Shown here: in pieces, positions 55,872 to 64,000 of the stretch
Layout: every line of letters starts with the position of its first letter
Position numbering within the stretch: position 1 is the first letter of the stretch
The notes under the pieces: generated by a model
Databases searched by the model: none
Told to the model about the DNA's origin: nothing
What the model saw: the letters and a program-made list of their open reading frames with translations, nothing else
Program-made: the position numbers and the translations under genes
NCBI RefSeq assembly: GCF_000473245.1
Contig: NC_022524.1
Location: 1,822,501-1,886,500 of the forward strand
From: Bacillus infantis NRRL B-14911
Lineage (GTDB): Bacteria > Bacillota > Bacilli > Bacillales > Cytobacillaceae
Direction of reading: 5' to 3'
Length of the DNA stretch: 64,000 nt

Positions 55872-57416
55872 ATGAACGAAAAACAGCGGATGGAAGGCCA
55901 GCTGGCGGCTGCTGCCAATCCTTCGGACAAAAAATCCGAAAAGGACTACAGCCGATACTTTGAAACCGTATATGCGCCTCCTTCCTTGAAAGATGCAAAA
56001 AAACGCGGGAAAGAAGAGGTCCGCTATCATAAAGATTTCAATATTCCGGCTGAATTCCAAGGCATGGGGAATAACCGCAAATTCTATATCAGAACATTCG
56101 GCTGCCAGATGAACGAGCATGATACCGAAGTCATGGCCGGCATCTTCCTCAGTCTCGGCTATGAGCCGACTGATACTGTCGAGGATGCAAATGTCATTCT
56201 CCTGAACACTTGTGCAATCCGTGAAAATGCGGAAAACAAAGTATTCGGCGAGCTCGGCCATTTGAAGCACCTGAAGAAAGAACGCCCTGACCTGCTGCTC
56301 GGCGTATGCGGCTGCATGTCCCAGGAAGAATCTGTCGTGAATAAAATCCTCAAGACATATGACCAGGTGGATATGATCTTTGGCACGCATAATATCCACA
56401 GACTTCCGAACATTCTGCAGGAAGCTTATATGTCTAAAGAGATGGTCGTTGAAGTATGGTCCAAAGAGGGAGATGTCATTGAAAATCTTCCTAAAGTCCG
56501 CAAAGGCAATATCAAGGCCTGGGTCAACATCATGTACGGCTGCGATAAATTCTGCACCTACTGCATTGTTCCTTACACAAGGGGCAAGGAGCGGAGCCGC
56601 CGTCCTGAAGAAATCATCCAGGAGGTGCGCCAGCTTGCCGCCCAGGGGTATCAGGAAATCACCCTTCTTGGCCAGAATGTCAATGCGTACGGGAAGGACT
56701 TTACAGACCTCCAGTACGGCCTTGGCGATCTGATGGATGAAATCAGAAAGATTGATATTCCGAGAATCCGCTTCACTACAAGCCATCCGCGTGATTTTGA
56801 TGATCATTTGATTGAAGTGCTTGCCAAAGGAGGCAACCTTCTTGAACATATCCACCTTCCAGTCCAGTCAGGCTCAACAGATGTCCTGAAAATCATGGCA
56901 AGGAAATATACACGCGAACAGTATTTGGAGCTGGTAAGGAAAATCAGGGCCGCCATTCCGAATGCCACTTTTACAACGGATATTATTGTCGGCTATCCGA
57001 ATGAGACGGATGAGCAGTTTGAGGAAACTCTTTCCCTCTATAAGGAAGTCGGATACGAGTCTGCCTATACTTTCATCTACTCTCCGCGTGAAGGCACACC
57101 AGCGGCCAAGATGAAGGATAATGTGCCGATGGAGGTCAAGAAAGAGCGCCTTCAGCGCCTGAATGCCCTCGTTAATGAAATGTCGGCAGAAGCGATGAAG
57201 AAATATCACGGCCAGACTGTTGAAGTCCTGGTTGAAGGCGAAAGCAAAAACAATCCTGAAGTTCTGGCAGGGTATACAAGAAAGAATAAGCTTGTTAACT
57301 TTAAAGGGCCAAAGTCAGCGATTGGAAAGATTGTTTCTGTTAAAATAACAGATGCAAAAACATGGTCATTAAATGGAGAAATGGTTGAAGAGCTTCAACC
57401 AGCTGAGGTGAAATAA
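55872..57416 (+). CDS. miaB: tRNA-2-methylthio-N6-dimethylallyladenosine synthase MiaB
   Basis: 514 residues. Radical-SAM methylthiotransferase acting on A37 of tRNAs reading UNN codons. The N-terminal UPF0004 domain has auxiliary-cluster cysteines Cys78 (FGCQMN), Cys114 (NTCAIR) and Cys148 (GCMSQ); the radical-SAM cluster is Cys224, Cys228, Cys231 (GCDKFCTYC). A C-terminal TRAM domain ends the protein. ATG 55872 follows AAAGGGG. Its stop overlaps the ricA start (TAATG). Confidence 0.97.
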   Translation: MNEKQRMEGQLAAAANPSDKKSEKDYSRYFETVYAPPSLKDAKKRGKEEVRYHKDFNIPAEFQGMGNNRKFYIRTFGCQMNEHDTEVMAGIFLSLGYEPTDTVEDANVILLNTCAIRENAENKVFGELGHLKHLKKERPDLLLGVCGCMSQEESVVNKILKTYDQVDMIFGTHNIHRLPNILQEAYMSKEMVVEVWSKEGDVIENLPKVRKGNIKAWVNIMYGCDKFCTYCIVPYTRGKERSRRPEEIIQEVRQLAAQGYQEITLLGQNVNAYGKDFTDLQYGLGDLMDEIRKIDIPRIRFTTSHPRDFDDHLIEVLAKGGNLLEHIHLPVQSGSTDVLKIMARKYTREQYLELVRKIRAAIPNATFTTDIIVGYPNETDEQFEETLSLYKEVGYESAYTFIYSPREGTPAAKMKDNVPMEVKKERLQRLNALVNEMSAEAMKKYHGQTVEVLVEGESKNNPEVLAGYTRKNKLVNFKGPKSAIGKIVSVKITDAKTWSLNGEMVEELQPAEVK

Positions 57417-57844
57417 TGGGAAAATATACTAAAGACGATATTATCGCACGTGCAAGGGAGCTTGCACAAATCATAGCAGAAACAGAAGAAGTGGACTTCT
57501 TCAAAAGAGCGGAAGCGCAGATCCACAGCAATGAAAAGGTCCGCACTGCGATCACCAGCATTAAAGGACTGCAGAAGCAGGCAGTCAATCTGCAGCATTT
57601 TGGCAAAGAAGAAGCTTTAAAAAAGACCGAAGCCAAAATCGAGGAGCTTGAGCGCCAGCTTGATGAGATTCCGGTTGTCCAGGAATTCAAGCAATCCCAG
57701 GTGGAAGTGAATGAGCTTCTGCAGCTTGTTGCGAACACCATCAGCAATAAAGTCACAGATGAAATCCTCGTTTCAACAGGAGGCAATATCCTGAGCGGTG
57801 AAACAGGAGCAGAACTGCAAAACAAAAACAGCTGCCAGCATTAA
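57416..57844 (+). CDS. ricA: RicA (YmcA), RicAFT complex subunit
   Basis: 142 residues, helical (com_ylbF family). With RicF (YlbF) and RicT (YaaT) it forms an Fe-S complex that binds RNase Y and steers processing of operon mRNAs; needed for biofilm, competence and sporulation. Overlaps miaB by one base, so translation is coupled. rny is 8 kb upstream. The C terminus ends in SCQH, with a cysteine that could be a cluster ligand. Confidence 0.93.
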   Translation: MGKYTKDDIIARARELAQIIAETEEVDFFKRAEAQIHSNEKVRTAITSIKGLQKQAVNLQHFGKEEALKKTEAKIEELERQLDEIPVVQEFKQSQVEVNELLQLVANTISNKVTDEILVSTGGNILSGETGAELQNKNSCQH

Positions 57845-57851
57845 TGCTGCG

Positions 57852-57890
57852 AATCCCTGCATCCTTTTGGGTGCAGGGGTCTTTTTTTTG
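57852..57890 (+). terminator. Terminator after ricA
   Basis: CCCTGCATCC (57855-57864), loop TTTT, GGGTGCAGGG (57869-57878) with one G:U, T run. Confidence 0.92.
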
Positions 57891-57952
57891 CCTATTTCCA
57901 TTCGAATGGCATCAGTCTCCCTAAGCCGGTGCTCCCCGGTCCGTTTCCATGG

Positions 57953-57981
57953 CACCAAACCATGGGTATCCGCATAGAATA
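57953..57981 (+). promoter_or_regulatory. Candidate sporulation promoter 1 of cotE (sigma-K type)
   Basis: CACC (57953-57956), 16-base spacer, CATAGAATA (57973-57981): a full match to mACm-N16-CATAnnnTA. Sigma-E shares a similar -10, so either mother-cell factor is possible. Confidence 0.6.
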
Positions 57982-58032
57982 CCGTATATCGCACCCTACA
58001 AGAAGCTTTGCATGCACCCTTAAAATTGTAAT

Positions 58033-58061
58033 CACACTAGTCTAATATCCCGCATAGGATG
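58033..58061 (+). promoter_or_regulatory. Candidate sporulation promoter 2 of cotE (sigma-K type)
   Basis: CACA (58033-58036), 16-base spacer, CATAGGATG (58053-58061), the same -10 as before dpaA. B. subtilis cotE also has two promoters, one sigma-E and one sigma-K dependent. Confidence 0.55.
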
Positions 58062-58093
58062 AATTGAAAATGAATGAGGAGGGTTCGCTCGCA

Positions 58094-58642
58094 ATGGGAG
58101 AATACAGAGAGATAATTACAAAAGCCGTCGTAGCGAAGGGACGCAAATTCACCCAGTCCAATCATACGATATGCCCGGCACACCACCCGTCAAGCATCCT
58201 TGGCTGTTGGATCATCAACCACAAGTATGAGGCGAAAAAGGTCGGCAAGACAGTTGAAATCTGCGGCTATTATGACATTAACGTTTGGTATTCCTATAAC
58301 GATAACACAAAGACGGAAGTCGTTACTGAACGGGTTGAATATAAAGATGTCATCAAACTTAAATACCGTGATCATGACTGCTTAGATGATCAGGATGTCA
58401 TTGCCAAAGTACTGCAGCAGCCGAATTGTGTTGAAGCAGTCATTTCCCCGAACGGAAACAAAATCATCGTCCACGTGGAAAGGGAATTCCTTGTGGAAGT
58501 AATCGGCGAGACGAAAGTCTGTGTAGCTGTGTACCACGGCGAATGCGATTGCGATGATGACGAAGTATGGGGCCTCGATGTCGAGGATGAGGAATTTGAG
58601 GATTTGAATCCCCACTTCCTGGTCGGAACAGAAGAGGAATAA
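58094..58642 (+). CDS. cotE: Spore coat morphogenetic protein CotE
   Basis: 182 residues. Organises the outer spore coat. Strongly conserved body ([48 protein letters not shown]-like [20 protein letters not shown] in pieces) and an acidic C-terminal tail ending FLVGTEEE. It has more cysteines than I recall for the B. subtilis protein (for example CDCDDDE). ATG 58094 follows GAGGAGGG; an upstream in-frame ATG at 58064 is rejected. Confidence 0.96.
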   Translation: MGEYREIITKAVVAKGRKFTQSNHTICPAHHPSSILGCWIINHKYEAKKVGKTVEICGYYDINVWYSYNDNTKTEVVTERVEYKDVIKLKYRDHDCLDDQDVIAKVLQQPNCVEAVISPNGNKIIVHVEREFLVEVIGETKVCVAVYHGECDCDDDEVWGLDVEDEEFEDLNPHFLVGTEEE

Positions 58643-58646
58643 TCGT

Positions 58647-58681
58647 AAACTAGGAAGGTTCCGCTTCCTAGTTTTCTTTTG
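58647..58681 (+). terminator. Terminator after cotE
   Basis: AACTAGGAAG (58648-58657), 6-base loop, CTTCCTAGTT (58664-58673), T-rich tail. Confidence 0.9.
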
Positions 58682-58804
58682 TTTTCTCCGGAATCAGCCA
58701 GTCAAAAAGACGAAGGCGGCCTCCGTCCTTAGGCTGAATTTTCTGCATAGTGTTTCTCTTATAATGAATTTGAAGCAAGACTGGCAGACAAAGGAGAGAT
58801 TTTT

Positions 58805-59845
58805 ATGCAGATTTACCAGGTTAACCTGCAGTGCTTCCATCTGGAAGAGATGTGCGCCTTTTATACAGAAGTGCTTGAGATGGAGCTGATTCACCAGACT
58901 GAGAGATGGTTTTCCGTCAGGGCAGGAAGCACCAAGCTGTTTTTTGAAAAAGGGGAAACAGTCCCTTATTATCATCTTTGCTTCCGGACAGATGCAGCTT
59001 ATTTTGAACATATTTTCAGCAGGCTTGGAGCAGAAAGCTGCCTGCTTGCCAACGAAGATGGCGAATACAGCATGTTTTGGGAGGGAAAGCAGGCCTATTT
59101 CACCGATCCGGACGGCAACATCCTTGAATGTCTTGAGCGGCCAGCATTGCGTTGCCAGGCAGGGGGCTGGCATGATGTCGGGGAAGTTGGTTTCCCTTCG
59201 GCTGACGTTGCCGGAATGCAGGCGAAGCTGCAGCCGATTCTTGCTGATAAGCAAGGGGCAGATAACAGTTCATTCGCGTTTTATGGTGATGATGCAGGTG
59301 TCCTTGTCCTTGTAAAAGAAGGGCGCTGCTGGTATCCCACAGACCGGAGAGCCGAGATCCATCCGATTAAATTAATCGTCTCAGGCAGCAGGGATGCCTA
59401 TTATATGGACGATGGCCTTCCGTATGAGATACAGGTCAGAGCGGAATGGCAGCAGCCAGTATCTGCCGTTCAAGTCAGGATTGCCAGGCCGACAAACCAG
59501 CTGGAAAAAATAAAGCATTTTTATGGAGAAGGCCTTGGCCTTATAGAGCTGGGGGGATTCCACCATGAAGGATATAAAGGGATTATGTACGGGCTTCCGG
59601 ACAAGAAATATCATCTTGAATTCACCCAGACGGATGAAAAACATGAACTCCCTGCACCTGCAAAAGACCATTTGCTCGTCCTTTACATCACTGACCTTCA
59701 CAAACTCAATGCGGCTGCTGCCCGGCTATCAGCCTTGGGCTATCAGGAATTCGAGCCGGAGAATCCCTACTGGGGAAGGGGCGGTATTACCATTGAAGAT
59801 CCTGACGGCTGGAGGATTGTGCTGATGAATACAGCAGGGATTTGA
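58805..59845 (+). CDS. Double VOC-domain (glyoxalase/dioxygenase fold) protein
   Basis: 346 residues. The first VOC unit covers ~1-110 (QVNLQCFHLEEMCAFYTEVL; ends AYFTDPDGNILECLER). A middle stretch (~125-215) has lost clear VOC motifs. The last ~125 residues (QVRIARPTNQLEKIKHFYGE; EDPDGWRIVLMN) resemble the stand-alone B. subtilis protein YycE. So it looks like a fusion of two VOC units. Substrate and metal dependence are unknown. ATG follows AAAGGAGAG. Not at this place in B. subtilis. Confidence 0.82.
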   Translation: MQIYQVNLQCFHLEEMCAFYTEVLEMELIHQTERWFSVRAGSTKLFFEKGETVPYYHLCFRTDAAYFEHIFSRLGAESCLLANEDGEYSMFWEGKQAYFTDPDGNILECLERPALRCQAGGWHDVGEVGFPSADVAGMQAKLQPILADKQGADNSSFAFYGDDAGVLVLVKEGRCWYPTDRRAEIHPIKLIVSGSRDAYYMDDGLPYEIQVRAEWQQPVSAVQVRIARPTNQLEKIKHFYGEGLGLIELGGFHHEGYKGIMYGLPDKKYHLEFTQTDEKHELPAPAKDHLLVLYITDLHKLNAAAARLSALGYQEFEPENPYWGRGGITIEDPDGWRIVLMNTAGI

Positions 59846-59953
59846 GATAAGTCTATATTTTGCCAGAAAAAAAGTAATGCCAGATATCCCCTCTAACTCG
59901 TATTTCTGCCTGCTGTCATCATGTCCCTCAGCAAACAACGGGAGCTTCGCTTA

Positions 59954-59962
59954 TGCTATAAT
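59954..59962 (+). promoter_or_regulatory. Extended -10 promoter of mutSL
   Basis: TGCTATAAT, 46 bases before mutS. Confidence 0.6.
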
Positions 59963-60007
59963 AGATAGCTGAAGAGAAATAATGAGAGATGTTGTTTGGA
60001 GGATATT

Positions 60008-62659
60008 ATGGCAGCTTACACGCCGATGATACAGCAGTATTTACGAGTAAAAGCAGACTATCCTGATGCCTTTTTATTTTTCAGGCTCGGGGATTTCTAT
60101 GAAATGTTTTTTGAAGATGCCATCAGGGCGTCCCAGGAGCTTGAGATTACCTTAACAGGCAAGAATGGCGGAGTGGAAGAGAAAATCCCGATGTGCGGGG
60201 TTCCCTACCACTCTGCCCAGCAATATATAGAGCAGCTGGTGGAAAGAGGCTATAAAGTAGCCATCTGCGAACAGACAGAGGACCCCCGCCAGGCCAAGGG
60301 CGTCGTGAAAAGGGAAGTGGTGCAGCTCGTCACGCCCGGTACCCTGATGGAAGGGCGCGGGCTCAATGAAAAGGAAAATAACTATATTGCATCCATTTCC
60401 GCATTTTCAGACGGTTCGTTTGGATTTGCCTGCAATGACCTTTCCACAGGAGAGAACAAAATCACCTTACTTGCCGGTCAGGAAGAAGTTCTGAATGAGC
60501 TCTCGATGTCAGGTGCAAAGGAAGTGGTTGTTTCCTCCGGCTTCGACCCGGAAATGGAGCGCAAATTCAGGGAGCGTTCTGTCGCGGCCGTGTCTTATGA
60601 ACAGGAAGCAGGCATATCAGAGATGAGCGCTCCCTTATTGGATGCCCTTAATCAGGACAAGCTCAGGGAGACAGCGGCAAGACTGCTGAATTATCTGTTC
60701 AGGACACAGAAACGGAGCCTTGACCACCTTCAGCCGTTTGCCACATACCAGGTGCACCAATTCATGAAGATTGACTATTTTTCCAAAAGGAATCTGGAGC
60801 TGACTGAAACCATCAGATCGAAAGGGAAAAAAGGTTCGCTTTTATGGCTTCTGGATGAAACAAAGACGGCAATGGGGGCAAGGATGCTGAAGCAGTGGAT
60901 TGACCGTCCGCTGATCGATAAAGAGGCGATCGGGCGGCGCCATTCGCTTGTCCAGTCCCTTCTGGATGATTATTTTGCCAGGCAGGATCTGCGTGAAAAA
61001 CTGAAAGAGGTTTACGATCTTGAGCGCCTTGCCGGACGTGTCGCATTCGGGAATGTTAATGCCCGCGATCTGATCCAGCTGAAAAGCTCGCTCCTCCAGG
61101 TGCCATTGCTGAAGGAGCTTGTGGGCGGCCTTCAGAATGAGGATGCGAAAGCGCTGGCGGAAAAGCTCGATGCATGTGAGGAAATCACGGATCTTCTTGA
61201 AAGCGCGATTGTTGATAATCCGCCGATTTCCGTGAAGGACGGGAATATGATCCGGGATGGCTACCATGATGAGCTGGATCAGTACCGCGACGCGAGCAGG
61301 AACGGCAAGACCTGGATTGCCCAGCTTGAGGCCCAGGAGCGGGAACGTACGGGCATCAAGTCTTTAAAAATTGGCTATAACCGGGTATTTGGCTATTATA
61401 TTGAAGTTACGAAGGCTAATATCCATCTTCTTGAGGAAGGGCGGTATGACCGGAAGCAGACTTTGGCCAATGCCGAGCGGTATATCACCCCTGAGCTGAA
61501 GGAGAAGGAAACACTGATCCTTGAAGCGGAAGAGCGCATTACCGAGCTTGAGTATGAGCTGTTTTGCCATGTCCGCGACCATGTGAAGGAATACATCCCG
61601 AGGCTGCAGTCACTCGCTAGGACGGTCAGCGAGCTTGATGTGCTCCAGTGCTTTGCGCAGATCAGCGAGGACCGCCACTATGTCCGACCTGTTTTTTCCG
61701 GTAATCGGGAAATCAGCGTGAAGGAAGGGCGCCATCCTGTCGTGGAAAAAGTGATGGACAGCCAGGAATATGTCCCGAATGACTGTGTGATGGGTGACGG
61801 ACGCGAACTGCTCCTGATCACAGGACCGAATATGTCCGGTAAGAGCACCTATATGCGCCAGGTTGCCCTGACTAGCATCCTTGCACAGATCGGCTGCTAT
61901 GTTCCGGCTTCAGAGGCGGTGCTGCCGATTTTTGACCAGGTGTTCACGAGGATCGGGGCAGCGGATGATCTGATCTCCGGCCAGAGTACCTTTATGGTTG
62001 AAATGCTGGAAGCGAAGAATGCGATTGCCAATGCCACACAGAACAGCCTCATCCTTTTCGATGAAATCGGGCGCGGGACTTCCACCTATGATGGAATGGC
62101 GCTGGCCCAGGCGATCATTGAGTATATCCATTCACGGATCGGGGCAAAGACCCTGTTCTCGACCCATTATCATGAGCTGACCGTGCTTGCAGAAGAGCTC
62201 CCTGATCTGCAGAATATCCATGTCAGTGCCATTGAGCAAAATGGCAAGGTCGTGTTCCTTCATAAAATTAAAGAAGGAGCAGCAGACAAGAGCTATGGAA
62301 TTCACGTCGCCCAGCTGGCAGAGCTGCCGTCAGAACTGATTGACCGGGCAAATGAAATACTGGAGAAGCTTGAAAAGAAAGAGGGAGAACCCGCTGAAAA
62401 GCCCGTCCGCGAAAAAGTAGCAGCAGGCATGCCTGAGCTCACTGCAGCTGACCCGGCCCCAGCTCCAGCTCCAGAAGTTCACGATGCCCAGCTGTCATTC
62501 TTTGATGGTCCGGCAGAGCCGAAGAAAGCAAGCTTGAGCCCGGCCGAAAAGAAAATCCTGGACAAGCTGGCCAAGATGGATATTCTTGAAATGACACCGC
62601 TTGATGCGATGAATACTTTATATGAACTGCAAAAAACGGCAAAAAGCACGAAGAAATAG
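60008..62659 (+). CDS. mutS: DNA mismatch repair protein MutS
   Basis: 883 residues. Recognises mismatches and recruits MutL. The mismatch-reading Phe-x-Glu is F30-Y-E32 (RLGDFYEMF). Connector, lever and clamp domains follow; ATPase with Walker [10 protein letters not shown] at ~609 and Walker [13 protein letters not shown]. Near the C terminus QLSFF (~828-832) is a beta-clamp binding motif that links repair to replication, as in B. subtilis. ATG 60008 follows TTGGAGGA; a TTG at 59996 lies within that site. mutL follows 18 bases later. Confidence 0.98.
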   Translation: MAAYTPMIQQYLRVKADYPDAFLFFRLGDFYEMFFEDAIRASQELEITLTGKNGGVEEKIPMCGVPYHSAQQYIEQLVERGYKVAICEQTEDPRQAKGVVKREVVQLVTPGTLMEGRGLNEKENNYIASISAFSDGSFGFACNDLSTGENKITLLAGQEEVLNELSMSGAKEVVVSSGFDPEMERKFRERSVAAVSYEQEAGISEMSAPLLDALNQDKLRETAARLLNYLFRTQKRSLDHLQPFATYQVHQFMKIDYFSKRNLELTETIRSKGKKGSLLWLLDETKTAMGARMLKQWIDRPLIDKEAIGRRHSLVQSLLDDYFARQDLREKLKEVYDLERLAGRVAFGNVNARDLIQLKSSLLQVPLLKELVGGLQNEDAKALAEKLDACEEITDLLESAIVDNPPISVKDGNMIRDGYHDELDQYRDASRNGKTWIAQLEAQERERTGIKSLKIGYNRVFGYYIEVTKANIHLLEEGRYDRKQTLANAERYITPELKEKETLILEAEERITELEYELFCHVRDHVKEYIPRLQSLARTVSELDVLQCFAQISEDRHYVRPVFSGNREISVKEGRHPVVEKVMDSQEYVPNDCVMGDGRELLLITGPNMSGKSTYMRQVALTSILAQIGCYVPASEAVLPIFDQVFTRIGAADDLISGQSTFMVEMLEAKNAIANATQNSLILFDEIGRGTSTYDGMALAQAIIEYIHSRIGAKTLFSTHYHELTVLAEELPDLQNIHVSAIEQNGKVVFLHKIKEGAADKSYGIHVAQLAELPSELIDRANEILEKLEKKEGEPAEKPVREKVAAGMPELTAADPAPAPAPEVHDAQLSFFDGPAEPKKASLSPAEKKILDKLAKMDILEMTPLDAMNTLYELQKTAKSTKK

Positions 62660-62677
62660 TAAGAGGAGGTGTTGCTC

Positions 62678-64000
62678 GTGGGAAAGATAGTTCAGCTCGA
62701 TGATGCCCTTTCCAATAAAATTGCCGCAGGTGAGGTGGTCGAACGGCCGGCATCTGTCGTAAAAGAGCTGGTGGAGAATTCCATTGATGCGGGAAGCACC
62801 ATAATCGAAATTGATGCAGAAGAGGCGGGCCTCGCAAAAATCCGCATCATTGACAACGGGGAAGGCATTGAAGAAGACGATGTGATGACGGCCTTCCAGC
62901 GCCATGCCACAAGCAAGATCAAAGATGAAAATGATCTGTTCCGCATCCGGACACTCGGCTTCAGAGGGGAGGCGCTGCCCAGCATCGCCTCTGTCTCCAG
63001 GCTGGAGCTGAAGACCTCGACAGGAGATGCAGGCACAAGGATCCTGATTGAAGGCGGAAAGGTTGCGGAATTTGAAAAGGCCGCGAGCCGGAAAGGGACA
63101 GATATCACCATTTCCGATCTGTTTTATAATACACCGGCCCGGCTGAAATATATGAAGACGATCCACACGGAGCTTGGGAATATTACCGACGTGGTCAACC
63201 GCCTCGCACTTGCCCATCCCGAGGTGTCCTTCCGCCTTGTCCATAATGGCCGGAAGCTCCTGCATACAGCCGGGAACGGAAATGTCCAGCAGGTGCTGGC
63301 TTCTATTTATGGCATGAATATTGTCAAGAAAATGATTCCCGTCGAAGCAAGCTCGCTCGACTTCCATGTTCATGGCTATATCGCGCTCCCGGAAATCACC
63401 CGCGCTTCGCGCAATTATATTTCAACAATGATCAACGGCCGGTTCATCAAGAATTATCCGCTGGTTAAAGCGATCCAGGAAGGCTATCATACCCTGCTGC
63501 CGATCGGGCGTTATCCGATTGTGCTTTTGAATGTACAGATGGATCCGCTGCTTGTGGATGTCAATGTCCACCCTTCCAAAATGGAGGTCAGGCTGAGTAA
63601 GGAGCATGAACTGAATGAGCTTGTAGCGGGTACCATTAAAGAGGTCTTCAAGTCACAGGAACTGATTCCTGCCGGCTTTGCCCCGGCAAGGGCTGAAACA
63701 CCGAAGTCTGAGCAGACCTTTTTTGAACTTGACCATCTTCCGGAAAAGGAGATGGAATATAAGGAACAGGCTCAGAACAGGCAGAATGACAGCAGGCAGG
63801 CCCCATCTGAATCCGGACAGCCAATGTTCATTAAAGAGGAAATAGCTGTCCGGCAACATGAGGAAGCACCGGCATTTAAGCCGCAGGATTTACTGCGGAC
63901 TGACAGCATGGCATTTCCATTCAAGGCCGAACAGCCTGCGGAAAGCCAAGCCTTTTTGGAAGATGATGAAGAAGAGGTGATCGAGGGGACAGCAGAGCCG
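62678..64000 (+). CDS. mutL: DNA mismatch repair protein MutL (3' end outside window)
   Basis: The frame is open from GTG 62678 to the window edge (441 codons visible). GHKL ATPase: [24 protein letters not shown] and [14 protein letters not shown]; then the transducer domain with [10 protein letters not shown] (~310). From ~335 on it enters a Glu/Gln-rich linker; the C-terminal endonuclease domain expected in Bacillus MutL lies outside. GTG start after AGAGGAGGTG; in the same operon as mutS. Confidence 0.97.
   Translation, partial: MGKIVQLDDALSNKIAAGEVVERPASVVKELVENSIDAGSTIIEIDAEEAGLAKIRIIDNGEGIEEDDVMTAFQRHATSKIKDENDLFRIRTLGFRGEALPSIASVSRLELKTSTGDAGTRILIEGGKVAEFEKAASRKGTDITISDLFYNTPARLKYMKTIHTELGNITDVVNRLALAHPEVSFRLVHNGRKLLHTAGNGNVQQVLASIYGMNIVKKMIPVEASSLDFHVHGYIALPEITRASRNYISTMINGRFIKNYPLVKAIQEGYHTLLPIGRYPIVLLNVQMDPLLVDVNVHPSKMEVRLSKEHELNELVAGTIKEVFKSQELIPAGFAPARAETPKSEQTFFELDHLPEKEMEYKEQAQNRQNDSRQAPSESGQPMFIKEEIAVRQHEEAPAFKPQDLLRTDSMAFPFKAEQPAESQAFLEDDEEEVIEGTAEP

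Noticed and set aside
55809-56855. 348-codon open frame on the - strand
   Set aside because: It is a frame shadow lying opposite miaB, whose conserved motifs are in the + strand; no start signal.
62618-63373. 251-codon open frame on the - strand
   Set aside because: Antisense shadow of the mutS end and mutL, which has clear GHKL motifs on the + strand.

Overview
The window is a contiguous piece of a Bacillaceae chromosome (endospore-forming Firmicute, moderate G+C). Nearly every gene is on the + strand, and the gene order matches the Bacillus subtilis polC-to-mutL region: polC, rimP-nusA-rnpM-rplGA-infB-ylxP-rbfA-truB-ribF-rpsO-pnp, ylxY, mlpA, ymxH, dpaAB, asd-dapG-dapA, rnjB, tepA, ylzJ, spoIIIE, ymfC, ymfF-ymfH-ymfI-ymfJ-ymfK, rodZ, pgsA, cinA, recA, rny, ymdB, spoVS, miaB, ricA, cotE, mutS, mutL. 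Sporulation genes (dpaAB, ylxY, spoIIIE, spoVS, cotE) confirm a spore former. The species cannot be fixed from the sequence alone.

Layout. 1-1400: the 3' part of an IS110-family transposase gene and a gene-free, strongly structured tail. 1.4-5.7 kb: replicative polymerase PolC. 5.8-16.1 kb: translation and RNA-metabolism genes (rimP to pnp). 16.3-21.2 kb: a sporulation deacetylase-like protein, an M16 peptidase, an array of eight 52-bp hairpin repeats, a PRC-barrel protein and dipicolinate synthase. 21.4-24.7 kb: aspartate/diaminopimelate pathway, which makes the precursor used by DpaAB. 24.7-30.6 kb: a long structured leader, RNase J2-type ribonuclease, TepA, YlzJ and SpoIIIE. 31.0-36.7 kb: a GntR regulator and a BMP-type nucleoside ABC transporter with three catabolite-repression-like sites. 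36.9-37.9 kb: an extra diguanylate cyclase gene. 38.3-46 kb: ymfFHIJK, rodZ, pgsA, cinA. 46.7-51.0 kb: recA, rny, ymdB, spoVS. 51.3-55.1 kb: an M19 dipeptidase and a two-subunit 2-oxoacid:ferredoxin oxidoreductase. 55.9-64 kb: miaB, ricA, cotE, a double VOC-domain protein, mutS and the 5' part of mutL.

Most of the window is ordinary, conserved core genome. The less ordinary material lies between genes: three families of structured repeats (8 x 52 bp at 18.65 kb; AT-rich small hairpins at 55.3 kb; a 119-bp long hairpin at 38.1 kb), a short dispersed repeat with copies about 54 kb apart, a roughly 375-nt leader before rnjB with mutually exclusive stems, and candidate sporulation promoters before dpaA and cotE. 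I did not find a clearly new multi-gene defence or metabolic system. The best candidates for undescribed biology are the structured RNA upstream of rnjB and the 52-bp hairpin array. All structure and promoter calls were made by eye, without folding or database searches.
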